DNA of 64,000 nt from Pseudomonadota bacterium (GTDB lineage: Bacteria; Chloroflexota; UBA5177). The notes beneath the pieces are model-generated. The model did not search any database and was not told where the DNA came from. It worked only from the letters and a program-made list of their open reading frames with translations. The first letter of the stretch is position 1; each line of letters begins with the position of its first letter. A program made the translations under genes and the position numbers. Shown one piece after another: positions 18,081 to 26,723 of this stretch. The stretch is taken from NCBI GenBank assembly GCA_021324655.1, contig JAJPIP010000033.1, forward strand, positions 1-64,000, written 5' to 3'.

Positions 18081-18506
18081 CTAACGATCTGTGCGGAACA
18101 CGGCCAAGCCGTTGTCCAAGTTGTCGACGGCGCTGAAGGCGGCCGCCGTGAGGTCGAGCTGACGGTTGTACTTGGTATACGAGCCGCACGTGAAGGACTG
18201 ATTGCAGACACACGACGTGCAGGGGCCGCAGTCGGCGATCGTGACGTACACGCACTTGCCGGTGCAGCGATCGGTCACGTAGAAGTACTCACCGCAGCCG
18301 TACTGGGGCGGGGTCGAGAGGCCGCACGCGGCAGGATCAGTTTCACTGAGGCAGGCAGACGAGATATTGATCCAGGCGCACTGGTAGTTGCCGGAGTCGC
18401 AGGTGCCGCAGGCGCCGTACCCGGCGGCGCCGCACGGTCCCCAAGCGTTCCCGCAACAGAACCAGCTCATGATGCCGTTCCAGACGTAATTTGTCAGGCA
18501 ACCCAT
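18081..18506 (-). CDS. Cys-rich protein with a double-psi beta-barrel-like C-terminus
   Basis: 141 aa with 17 cysteines and no conventional signal peptide. The C-terminal part has VYVTIADCGP followed later by RQLDLTAAAFSAV, which matches the D-x-GP and D-L-S/T-x-x-A-F signature of RlpA/expansin/barwin double-psi barrels. The N-terminal 60 residues are a Gly/Cys/Trp-rich region I do not recognise. A strong AAAGGAGG precedes the ATG. The 262 bp between it and the histidine kinase gene hold no other gene I can support. Confidence 0.6.
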   Translation of the reverse strand: MGCLTNYVWNGIMSWFCCGNAWGPCGAAGYGACGTCDSGNYQCAWINISSACLSETDPAACGLSTPPQYGCGEYFYVTDRCTGKCVYVTIADCGPCTSCVCNQSFTCGSYTKYNRQLDLTAAAFSAVDNLDNGLAVFRTDR

Positions 18507-18768
18507 TCGGTATCCCTCCTTTCGGGACTCATGTGTCTGCCGATCGTCGTGTTTCGTCCTGGTCCCGGGTAGTCGAGGTCGTTCACGGCTCGGTCCTCAC
18601 CGCCGCCCCCCTTTCGTGTGACTCGAGAGGTTGCGGGGTCGGTGCTATCACACGGCGGTCGCCCCCATCCCCTCTATCCCCGACGCTACAGCCCGGATGT
18701 TTCACGCGTATGCTATGGACGTAACAGATCAGAGATGAGGATGTAACGGCCAGGAAACAGACGGGGCG

Positions 18769-19692
18769 TCAGGAGTTGTGAAGAGGAAGGCGGAGAGTCG
18801 CGACCGTCCCCTTTCCCGAGCGGCTTCGGACGATCAGACTGCCGTCGTGCAACGACGCCACGCGTTCGACCAACGCCAGACCGAGGCCGCTCCCCTCGAC
18901 AGCTTGGGCGCCTCGTCCCCGATACAGTTCCTCGGCTACGTGCGGGATGTCGTACGCCGCGATGCCGGTCCCTGCGTCTGCCACCTCGACCGTCGTCCAC
19001 GTTCCGTCCTCCACCACCCGGATCTCGACTGGCGACTCCGCTGGCGAGAACTTGAGGGCGTTGTCCAGCAGGTTATAGATGGCGAGGAGGAGGAGATCAC
19101 GGTCGCCCCGCACAGGTCCCGGTTCCCAGGGGATCTCCTGAATGTGGAGTTGCGCTGAGCGACAAGACCGCCCGGGCTCTGCACGGACCATCTCCGCGAC
19201 CTCGCGAACAAGCCCGACAACATCAACGGGCTCGCACTCCATCCCATGAGTCTCCAAGTCAGCCAGCTTGCGCAGGTCGTCGACCAATCGGCTAAGCCGG
19301 TCCACCTGCTCACCCACGGTGCCTAATGAACCGTCGGCATCTAGTCCGCCGGCAGCGAGGTTCGCGAGGCCGGCGCGCATCGCGGTAAGGGGATTCTTCA
19401 ATTCGTGATTGAGGCGATGGACAAAGCGCCGGCGCGCCTCGAGCTGAGAGCGTCGCTCCACCGCGATCGCCCCGTCGAGCGCGCGTCGTTGGTGTGCTTG
19501 TATTCCCCATACGAGGGTCCCTACCACACTGGCCGCGATCCCGGCCACGATCGGCAGGATGCCGCTGTTAGCCTGCAGGCTGACGAAGACGAGATTGCTC
19601 GGGATCAAGCCCAGGATCATACCGACACCGAAGATAGTGCCAGCTAGGGCCGGGCTGACCAGGATAGTAGCAATGGCGGCCCCGGACTTCAT
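18769..19692 (-). CDS. Sensor histidine kinase
   Basis: A 307-aa protein with two N-terminal membrane helices and almost no extracytoplasmic loop. It has an H box HRLNHELKNPLTAMRAG near residue 95, an N box (YNLLDNALKFSP) and G boxes (ADAGTGIAAYD; VEGSGLGLALV). There is no HAMP or PAS domain. The signal is therefore probably sensed in the membrane or by a partner. Its ATG overlaps the response-regulator stop (ATGA). Confidence 0.9.
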   Translation of the reverse strand: MKSGAAIATILVSPALAGTIFGVGMILGLIPSNLVFVSLQANSGILPIVAGIAASVVGTLVWGIQAHQRRALDGAIAVERRSQLEARRRFVHRLNHELKNPLTAMRAGLANLAAGGLDADGSLGTVGEQVDRLSRLVDDLRKLADLETHGMECEPVDVVGLVREVAEMVRAEPGRSCRSAQLHIQEIPWEPGPVRGDRDLLLLAIYNLLDNALKFSPAESPVEIRVVEDGTWTTVEVADAGTGIAAYDIPHVAEELYRGRGAQAVEGSGLGLALVERVASLHDGSLIVRSRSGKGTVATLRLPLHNS

Positions 19693-20396
19693 CCTGCGAT
19701 GTCTACCGTCCCAACAAACCGGTAGCCTTCTCCGACGATAGTCTCAAGGTAGCTCGGGTGCTCGACGTCCTCACCGAGGACACGGCGAATCTCGGCGATC
19801 CGGACATCGACGGCACGCGTCGCGGCCGGGTAGTCCCAGCCCCAAATTTCGTCCAGGAGACGTTCGCGCGCTACGACCTCACCGTGGTGGAGCATCAGAT
19901 ACTCCAGGACGGCGAACCCCTTTCCTGTCAACGCGATCTCCCGCTTCCCCCGGAAGGCGCGGCGCGACGGACGGTCGATCGCGAGATCGCCGGAGGAGAG
20001 CCGGTGGGCAGCGGCAATTGATTGCGTGCGGGGCGCGCCGCGACGGAGGACCGCCTTGATACGGGCGACGAGCTCGAACGGGTCGAACGGCTTGTTAAGG
20101 TAATCATCGGCTCCCTCTTCAAGGCTCATTGCTCGTTCCCCGGCGCTGCCGACGTGTGTCAGCATGATGACCGGTGTCCAGTTGCTGCTGGTCCGCAGCC
20201 GTCGGCAGACCTCGCGACCATCAAGGAGAGGCATGACAATGTCCAGGACCAGTACGTCAGGACGAAGTGACTGCACCTTGCGCAGGGTCTCTTCCCCGTC
20301 GTGCGCGACCTGCACCTCGAAACCGCTGCGCCGAAGGAACGGAACGAGTTCGGTTGTGATCGCCTGCTCGTCATCCGCCAGCAAAATCTTCATCAT
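19689..20396 (-). CDS. OmpR/PhoB-family response regulator
   Basis: A 235-aa protein. The receiver has acidic DDE near residues 8-10, the phospho-acceptor aspartate in LVLDIVMPLLDG near residue 54 and the lysine in NKPFDP. The C-terminal winged helix ends with the usual GEGYRFVGTV. It is co-transcribed with its kinase and lies upstream of the exported-protein cluster on the same strand, so it may control that cluster. The binding site was not identified. Confidence 0.92.
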   Translation of the reverse strand: MMKILLADDEQAITTELVPFLRRSGFEVQVAHDGEETLRKVQSLRPDVLVLDIVMPLLDGREVCRRLRTSSNWTPVIMLTHVGSAGERAMSLEEGADDYLNKPFDPFELVARIKAVLRRGAPRTQSIAAAHRLSSGDLAIDRPSRRAFRGKREIALTGKGFAVLEYLMLHHGEVVARERLLDEIWGWDYPAATRAVDVRIAEIRRVLGEDVEHPSYLETIVGEGYRFVGTVDIAG

Positions 20397-20527
20397 CGTC
20401 CGACTTCACGGTCCTTGTCGACATCCGTCTGCTGGTCTTTCTGTACCATTCATACATCAAGCAATCCAGGAGTGCCGTGCACGTCACGGTCCTGGCCCCC
20501 TCTGGTCTCCCTCGCGGCTTGATCCAG

Positions 20528-20994
20528 ATGGGGGATCAAACGACCGTGCGGTTGGCAGAGGAGGCCGTAGCTGGAGTGGCAGGAACGGCCGCTTCCATGT
20601 CCGTCGGTATGGCCTCGCTGTAGGGCGGGCTGGGGTTGGTGGCAGTTCTCGGCGCGCCACGCGAGCCGGCGGCGCTAATTGCTGCGATGGTCGTCGGGCT
20701 AGGAATCTCCACCCTGGTCACGCTCGCCTGGAAGATCTCCATTCACGTGGCCGTCGTCGCGCGGACCGTCGCGATTCTCATCTCTTTGGACCTGCCCTGA
20801 TGCTCTTAGCGCCTGCCGTGATTCTCGTCGGATGGGCACGGGTGGAGGTGGGTGATCACACCCCGGCGCAGGCGGGTGCAGGAGCGGTAGTAGGGATTGC
20901 CATCGCCGGCACGATTTTTTACTGCGCTGAGGTAGAGGGAAAAATCGCAGTGGCGCAACGCCTGAGTTGGATCCTGTCACAGATCGCGAGGTAA
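20528..20994 (+). pseudogene. Broken paralogue of the PAP2-like membrane protein gene
   Basis: The plus strand reads GAPREPAALIAAMVVGLGIS then TLVTLAWKISIHVAVVA from about 20.66 kb. This is nearly identical to the intact protein encoded at 8942-9523. A TAG interrupts it at 20621, the frame is lost near 20800, and the C-terminal part (LLAPAVILVGWARVEVGDHT) resumes in another frame. It is therefore a frameshifted and truncated duplicate. No mobile-element ends are visible. Confidence 0.75.
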
Positions 20995-22018
20995 GGCGCG
21001 CGGGGACCGCAGAAGCGTAGGCTGGTACGAAAAGCCGAAGAGGACATGGATCGAACCCAGCCACGTCGTCCGCATCACACGCGCGTGACGCTCAAAAGTA
21101 TTCCGGCGCTGACAATATTGCGGTCTTCGCAGCAGCTATCCAAAGCGGAGGTCTGCAACTGTTGGCCGCGGTGGCCGGCAGGGCCACATCCGCCTGAGCG
21201 GGCAACGACCCACACTGGCCATCAGCGATGCGATTAGTTGTCCACGTATTGGCATAGCGAGCCGAGGCACGTAAAAGGTCCTGTGAATGATGCCGCTAGG
21301 TGTGAGTGTGAACTTATACACCCGAGGAGACTTCGCAAAGTTTATCCGGCGTTGACGCCATGAATCGTGTTTGGCCGCGTAGCGACGCCGTCCACGGTTT
21401 TCAAGTCCGTCAGTGCTCGTGCGCGCAGCGATCGATGCCGAAGAACTCCTCAAGATCCTCTACGGGACCATACGTGACCTCCTGAATGCCGCTGGTAGCG
21501 GGGGGACGAGTTCCGGGAATCCCAAAGCCGTTCCCGCAGCTTGCCTCCAACGGCAACGTCATCCCAGCCATCGTCACTCCGATTTCCGTGGATGGCTGAA
21601 GATCATCCCAGAGTCACGCTCAAGACACGCGCACGTCACGGACGCTTAGTACGCTGCGGGTGTATCTGCGGTTTGGTCGGCTTTGGCCCGAAAAGCCGAT
21701 GGGGATGATCTCGCCCCGGATCCGAATGGGATTGAGCATGCTCTCCCGTGGGCGGCCCAAACGAGACCGACGGCGAGACTCAGCCGGGCTGTCGCTGGAT
21801 CGGAAGTGACCAAACTCTCCAGCAACGGTGAACGGAGTCACGAGACTTGATCAGCGACGGAGGGTCGATAGGCGATAGGAACCATAAGGAAAACAACGAT
21901 CAGCGGCTGACGCATCATTCCCCCGTTTTCGACCGCCGAGCTGATGATCGGCAGTTGCCGACACGGAGCTGCCCTGCGGCCTGCCCCGCAGATGGCCGGC
22001 TGGGTAAGGAGGTACATC
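20995..22018. other. Gene-poor decayed region
   Basis: No complete gene can be supported here. One frame near 21533-21600 reads NVIPAIVTPISVDG before a stop, like the N-terminus of dihydrodipicolinate-synthase-family proteins. Another near 21.10-21.17 kb reads DNIAVFAAAIQSGGLQLLAA. These look like remnants rather than genes. A TTCGATCC-like string near 21050 does not fold as a tRNA. Confidence 0.4.
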
Positions 22019-22270
22019 GTGCGTGACATCTGGAGCATCGGACCGACGGCAGCCGCTCGTGCTTTGCGAGCCTGCGGATTCTCAGCCCGGCAGGCCGACA
22101 ACTTGGTCGCTCTCAAGCTCCGTTATGAGCGGGGAGCCTTCCGTGAACAGTGTGCTGCCCAGAATCGTCTGCTCTTCGTCCGCTGGCTGGTCGAGCATGG
22201 CCGGCTCGATGATGGGCTACCCGTGCAGCACTTGATCGAAGCGAGGGAAAGAAACGACCAGGCGGCGTGA
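22019..22270 (+). CDS. Small protein of unknown function
   Basis: 83 aa, predicted mostly helical, with RQADNLVALKLRYERGAF and LLFVRWLVEHGRLDD. The GTG start at 22019 has a perfect AAGGAGG six bases upstream, which decides against a longer frame starting at 21944. Codon use agrees with real genes. It is alone, facing the alpha/beta hydrolase. I recognise no family. Confidence 0.6.
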   Translation: MRDIWSIGPTAAARALRACGFSARQADNLVALKLRYERGAFREQCAAQNRLLFVRWLVEHGRLDDGLPVQHLIEARERNDQAA

Positions 22271-22349
22271 GTGGTTTCCCAGCACAGCCGCTCATCGCTC
22301 GCTCACAGCGCCCAATGTCTTTGACAAGCGCTTCTCGGGTCGTGTTCGC

Positions 22350-22979
22350 TTATGTTCTCGCCAGGTAGCGCTTGATCGCGCGCGGTACTCGATCATCCGT
22401 GATGAGTCCCCAGTGATCGAGATCGGGGAACTGCAGCTCCGCTGAGCCGTAAAGTCGGGCCACGTCCCGGCCTCGCTCGTTTGGGAATTCACGTCCATAG
22501 ATGACAAGCGTCGAGTACAGCACCGATGGCACGGAGATCCCCCGCTTGCGCTCGGCGCGGGCACGAGAGGACTCGGCGCGTGCAGGTAGGTCAGGAGGAA
22601 ACTGGCCGTACTGTTCTTCCGGGTTAAAGAGGCCGGAAACAAGCTTGACCTCGGGATGGACGCCCTGAATCTCGGCCGGCGCACTCGGCTCGATGACGAT
22701 CAGGTGGTGGGGTCTCAGCTGCTGACAAGCCAGCATCGCAACGAGCCCTCCCATGCTCCAGCCACATAGGGCAACCGGGCTCGGCAACCGGCGGGTCGCC
22801 TCGACCACGACGGCTGCGTAATCGGCCATCCGGGCTCGTGCGACATCCAGGTTCTCCTGGAGGTCGACGGCGCGAACCTCCATCTCGGGAAACCACCGGT
22901 ACCAGCTCTCGAAGATCCACGGACCGCTGCCGGCGCCGTGGATGAGGAGCAGGGACGCGGAGGCTCGACCTTGCGTCAT
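22350..22979 (-). CDS. Alpha/beta-hydrolase
   Basis: A 209-aa compact hydrolase. An oxyanion-loop motif LLLIHGAGSG lies near residue 12, the nucleophile elbow GWSMGG near residue 79, and a terminal DHWGL supplies a candidate histidine. The start at 22979 has AAGGAG six bases upstream. Substrate unknown; it may be an esterase or thioesterase. It is a single minus-strand gene. Confidence 0.8.
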   Translation of the reverse strand: MTQGRASASLLLIHGAGSGPWIFESWYRWFPEMEVRAVDLQENLDVARARMADYAAVVVEATRRLPSPVALCGWSMGGLVAMLACQQLRPHHLIVIEPSAPAEIQGVHPEVKLVSGLFNPEEQYGQFPPDLPARAESSRARAERKRGISVPSVLYSTLVIYGREFPNERGRDVARLYGSAELQFPDLDHWGLITDDRVPRAIKRYLART

Positions 22980-23097
22980 GTGTCTCTCCTTCGCCGCCAC
23001 TATACCGGGCGACCGATACCCGCCGACGTCATCGCGTTCGGCGGGTTCTGTTCGCCATATTGCTTGTCGCTCACCTGTCCCCGAAAGGAGTCGATTC

Positions 23098-23121
23098 ATG
23101 TCACGCGCCCCACCATATTGA
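23098..23121 (+). CDS. Possible seven-codon leader peptide
   Basis: A strong site GAAAGGAG lies seven bases upstream of an ATG followed by Ser-Arg-Ala-Pro-Pro-Tyr and a stop. The next gene starts 78 bases downstream. The Pro-Pro pair before the stop is compatible with a ribosome-stalling leader. No attenuator hairpin is obvious. The evidence is only the ribosome site and position. Confidence 0.25.
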   Translation: MSRAPPY

Positions 23122-23199
23122 TCCACACGTACTTGACGTTCCGCGTTCCGATGCCGTCGTCGGATCCACCAGACGCCCCTTGCAAGGAGAAACTACCCG

Positions 23200-23745
23200 A
23201 TGCCCAAATGTCTCCTGCCCCAGACGACACAACCACGGCGCCTTCTCGCCCTCGGGCGAACTGGGGTGCTGATAGCGGTCACGTGGCTGGTGTCCCGGCT
23301 GCGCAGCGATTGCCCGGTGCCGATCGAAGTGCTGATCTCCAGCTTCTGGATGCGGTGGTCTGTCGACCGCCGTCTGCGCCATGCCGTTCGGAGGCTTCAG
23401 CGCATCCTTCCCCAGCTTTCACTGAACATGGCGATCGTTGCCCAGCAGACGATTGTCACCGACCACCAACTCCTCGGCTGTTACCAGATCAGTCAGCGAC
23501 CGGATGGGAGCCGCTTCGCGCTCATCCGGCTCTCCCTCGAGGTCGACGGCCGATGCATTTCCACGGACGAGATGCTAGCTGTGCTGGCCGAGCAGTACAT
23601 CACCCTGGCCATGCAGTCCACCGGCCCGGGTCTACTGGTACCGATTGATCTCGATCTATCCCCGCAGCCGGATCCACTGCATCGTGCCCGGCTTCAGCCC
23701 GATCCGCTGGCGGCCATCAACAGGACCGGCAATCACATCGCCTGA
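23200..23745 (+). CDS. Protein of unknown function
   Basis: 181 aa. The basic N-terminus is followed by a weakly hydrophobic segment (VLIAVTWLVSRL) and a core with YQISQRPDGSRFALIRLSLE. AAGGAG lies about ten bases before the ATG. It is first in a plus-strand run that continues into the coiled-coil protein after 49 bases. No family recognised. Confidence 0.55.
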   Translation: MPKCLLPQTTQPRRLLALGRTGVLIAVTWLVSRLRSDCPVPIEVLISSFWMRWSVDRRLRHAVRRLQRILPQLSLNMAIVAQQTIVTDHQLLGCYQISQRPDGSRFALIRLSLEVDGRCISTDEMLAVLAEQYITLAMQSTGPGLLVPIDLDLSPQPDPLHRARLQPDPLAAINRTGNHIA

Positions 23746-23794
23746 TTCGGCCGATCCCACACATACTCCAATCTCCAGTGACAGGAGGTATCCC

Positions 23795-24835
23795 ATGTCC
23801 ATCGTCCTGAAGAGCTTCGCCGAGCTGGCGGAAGCGCTTGAGTTTCACGAGCCAATCGACGAGCGCACTGCCGTCGAAGTCAGTGCCGCGGAAAGCGTGT
23901 CAGACCCTTCTCCTCCCCCATGCGACCTTCCGGAGCTACTGACAGAACTGCAAGCTGCGAGCGCCGCACTCGCTGCCATCGCCCGACGTGACCAGGAGGC
24001 TCGCACTGTCGCCCTGCACGATCTGGAACGGTACGATGCCGTGGTGGCCCGGCAGCGCGAGGCGGAACAGGCGCACGAACAGGCCCGGCAGGTACGCGAA
24101 CAGGCGGAGCGGTTGACCGAGCAAGCCTTCGCCGAGGAAGCGCGGACCGAGGCCCGCCGGGTGGCCGACATCGCCGTGCAGGCCGAGCAGGCAGCGGAGC
24201 GGGCCGTCGCGGAATGGAGCCGTGAGGCAGAGGCCCTGGCAGCAGGGCTGGATCTGGAGCGGCTGCTCGCGGAGCGTCGCCGGCAGGAGGAGGCGGAAAA
24301 AGCAAAAGCCGCCGAGGCCGAGAAGGCCAGGCGACTTGCCGGAGCCCTCGCCCGGGCGCGTGTGGCGCTCAATGCGGGGCGAATCGAGGAAGCGAAAGGT
24401 TTGCTGGGGAACGCTGCTAACGATTACCCCGACAATCCGGAGATCGACTCCCTCAAGACCATCATTGCGCAGCGGGAGCTGGCTGTCAAGGTGGATGCCG
24501 CCGAAGAAGCACTCTGGGAGGCGCGACGTGCGTATCGTCGGGATGCCTCCGCGGCAGTGGCGCGATTAGAGACCGTTGATATCGACGGGTTGCCCGAGCC
24601 GCTTGCCCGGCAGGTGTTCGGCGAGTGGGCGCGCGCCTGCTCCCGCCTCTGCCGCGAACTAGACATCGCCGAGCCGCTCCGCTACGCCCCGGACCCCGGC
24701 TGTGGTGCGGTGATTGCCCGTGAGACCTCGGACGGTCCCTACGTCGTGGTGAGCGCCCTCGGGATGGGCACCGGGTGGCAGGCTGGCAGCACCGTCGGCG
24801 ACCGCCAGATGCGTCGGGCACGGCCGCTGCGGTAG
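23795..24835 (+). CDS. Coiled-coil protein of unknown function
   Basis: A 346-aa protein. Residues about 45-210 are an Ala/Glu/Arg-rich coiled coil, followed by a TPR-like helical region (ALARARVALNAGRIEEAKGL) and a C-terminal globular tail. The start at 23795 has AGGAGG six bases upstream. A strong terminator follows directly. Its build is similar to the second coiled-coil protein at 31.1-32.4 kb, though they are not obviously homologous. Inference: a scaffold for the nearby DNA-metabolism proteins. Confidence 0.65.
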   Translation: MSIVLKSFAELAEALEFHEPIDERTAVEVSAAESVSDPSPPPCDLPELLTELQAASAALAAIARRDQEARTVALHDLERYDAVVARQREAEQAHEQARQVREQAERLTEQAFAEEARTEARRVADIAVQAEQAAERAVAEWSREAEALAAGLDLERLLAERRRQEEAEKAKAAEAEKARRLAGALARARVALNAGRIEEAKGLLGNAANDYPDNPEIDSLKTIIAQRELAVKVDAAEEALWEARRAYRRDASAAVARLETVDIDGLPEPLARQVFGEWARACSRLCRELDIAEPLRYAPDPGCGAVIARETSDGPYVVVSALGMGTGWQAGSTVGDRQMRRARPLR

Positions 24836-24841
24836 CAAAGA

Positions 24842-24878
24842 GAGAGGGTCCTCCGGACGCGCGCTGGAGGACCCTCTC
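24842..24878 (+). terminator. Strong hairpin terminator
   Basis: A perfect 13-bp stem (GAGAGGGTCCTCC with its complement) encloses an 11-base loop, and CCCTTTT follows shortly after. It lies just after the coiled-coil gene stop. Confidence 0.75.
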
Positions 24879-24914
24879 GCTACCCTTTTGAGCTGACCTC
24901 GGTACTGCAAGTTT

Positions 24915-25211
24915 TTGGACGACCTTAGCCCCTACGATCGGGCCACGGTGAATCTGTGGGCCCGGAGCACCGAAGAGTTGTGGCGACACACGGACTCTGG
25001 TCACCTCATCGAGGCGGCGGTCCACGCGGTCCTGGCCGGGTTGCGCCGATATACGCAGCCGCCGGCGCTCTTCCATGCCTACGAGGACCAGGCCGCCGAT
25101 CTCGCATTGATCCGCAGTGTCGTGGAGGCACCGCTCACCGACGAGCTGCTCTGGCGAGTGCGGGACACGGCCTTCCACCTCCGCTGGCTCGAGCTGATCA
25201 GTTCTGGGTAG
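24915..25211 (+). CDS. Small protein of unknown function
   Basis: 98 aa, helical and acidic (TEELWRHTDSGHLIEAAVHA). An in-frame stop at 24894 and no ATG or GTG after it leave TTG 24915 as the only usual start. It ends four bases before the helicase start, so it is probably an accessory to the helicase. Confidence 0.5.
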   Translation: MDDLSPYDRATVNLWARSTEELWRHTDSGHLIEAAVHAVLAGLRRYTQPPALFHAYEDQAADLALIRSVVEAPLTDELLWRVRDTAFHLRWLELISSG

Positions 25212-25215
25212 CTGG

Positions 25216-26706
25216 GTGCTCGATCTCTCTCGGCTCAGCCCCGAGCAACGAGCGGTGGTCCTGGCGCCTTATGGGCCGCTCCTCATTGTGGCCGGGCCTG
25301 GCTCCGGCAAGACGATGGTCCTGGCAGCCAGGATTGCCTACCTTGTCATCGGCCAGCAGATGCCGCCGACCAGCATCCTTGCCCTCACCTTCGCCTCGAA
25401 AGCCGCTGGGGAATTGCGTCACCGCCTGGTGGGGCTCCTTGGCGTGCAGGGAGGAGCGGTGGACGTGAGCACCTTCCATGCGCTCGGCCTCCGCATCGTG
25501 CGTCAGTGGAGCGAGGTGCTGGGCTGGGGACCGGGAGCGCCGACCGTGTACGGACCCGGGGAGGCGCGGACCGTCCTGCGCGAGGTGGCAGAGAGCCTGG
25601 GCGTCGACCTCGAGCACCATCCGCTGGACGAGTGGCGTGCTCGGGTAGATGGCCTGCGGCTACGCGGTAACCACATGTCACAGCAGCCGGAGCCACTGCA
25701 GTTAGTCGCGGAAGCCTACGAGGAGGGCCTGCGTCGCCGCGGGGTGGTCGACTTTCCCGCCATGCTCACCCTCCCGCTGCGGCTCTTTAGCGAGCATCCC
25801 CACGCGCTGCGCCTCTGCCAGGACAGCTACCGCGTCGTCCTGTGCGACGAGTTTCAGGACATCTGCGCCGGCCAGTACAGCCTACTTCGCTCCCTTGTGG
25901 CGCGGCACCATCACCTAATCGCGGTGGGCGATCCCATGCAAACGCTGTACGGCTGGCGCGGCGCCAATGTCCGGTTCCTGACCGCCTTCCAACGTGACTT
26001 TCCCGAAGCCCGGATCGCAAGCCTCCATCAGAACTTCCGCTCGACGCAACGAATCGTCGAGTGTGCCACCATCCTGGGTGCTTCTCTGGCCCTCAACGAG
26101 CCATGCTGGACGACGAATCCCGTCGGTGAAGCAATCCGCCTGCATGTGGCCGCCGACGAGCAAGCCGAGGCCGCATTCGTCGCGGCTGAGATCGAGCGCC
26201 TCCTCGCCCAGCGCATTGTTGACCGCTTGGACGAGGTGGCGATCCTGTACCGGACCAACTGGCAGGCGCTGCCCTTCGCCGTCGTGCTACAGGAGCGAGG
26301 ACTGCCATACCGGCGGCCCCCTCGATCCGGGGTCGAACGAGACGTGGTGGAGCTAACGCCCAGCACTGCAGAGATGCCAACGGGAGGCGACGATGAAGGT
26401 GACGAGCATGAGACTGAGGGCGTGTGGCTCAGCACGATCCATCGTGCCAAGGGGGGTGAATGGCGCGTCGTGTTCGTGGTGGGTCTGGAGGAGGGCCTCC
26501 TGCCCCACGCTCGAGCGATTACGAACCAGTCCGGCGAGAACGCCAGTATCGACGAAGAGCAACGCATCGCGTACGTCGCGGTGACGCGTGCTCGTGAGCG
26601 TCTCTACCTCACCTACTGTCGAACCCGGCGCCGGGGGGACCGGGTTGAGATCCGCGAACCATCGCGCTTTCTCCGCGGGCTGCCGCTCAGAAGGCGAGCA
26701 GCCTGA
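25216..26706 (+). CDS. UvrD/Rep-type SF1A helicase, compact
   Basis: 496 aa, shorter than the usual 650-750 aa of UvrD/PcrA. Motif I is AGPGSGKT near residue 30 and motif II is CDEFQD near residue 212. Motif III reads GDPMQTLYGWRGAN, motif IV YRTNWQA, motif V STIHRAKGGEW and motif VI YVAVTRARERLYL, so all core motifs are present. The accessory 2B domain is largely missing. The start is GTG at 25216, four bases after the small gene. The primase-like gene follows 17 bases later. The protein is probably an active 3'-5' DNA helicase. Confidence 0.88.
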   Translation: MLDLSRLSPEQRAVVLAPYGPLLIVAGPGSGKTMVLAARIAYLVIGQQMPPTSILALTFASKAAGELRHRLVGLLGVQGGAVDVSTFHALGLRIVRQWSEVLGWGPGAPTVYGPGEARTVLREVAESLGVDLEHHPLDEWRARVDGLRLRGNHMSQQPEPLQLVAEAYEEGLRRRGVVDFPAMLTLPLRLFSEHPHALRLCQDSYRVVLCDEFQDICAGQYSLLRSLVARHHHLIAVGDPMQTLYGWRGANVRFLTAFQRDFPEARIASLHQNFRSTQRIVECATILGASLALNEPCWTTNPVGEAIRLHVAADEQAEAAFVAAEIERLLAQRIVDRLDEVAILYRTNWQALPFAVVLQERGLPYRRPPRSGVERDVVELTPSTAEMPTGGDDEGDEHETEGVWLSTIHRAKGGEWRVVFVVGLEEGLLPHARAITNQSGENASIDEEQRIAYVAVTRARERLYLTYCRTRRRGDRVEIREPSRFLRGLPLRRRAA

Positions 26707-26723
26707 CCGATGGGAGGGTCGTG

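Noticed and set aside
20995-21070. tRNA-like T-loop string (GGTTCGATCC on the minus strand)
   Set aside because: No matching T-stem, anticodon arm or acceptor stem could be formed.
21533-21600. Dihydrodipicolinate-synthase-like gene
   Set aside because: Only about 15 residues match before a stop. It is treated as a remnant in a decayed region.
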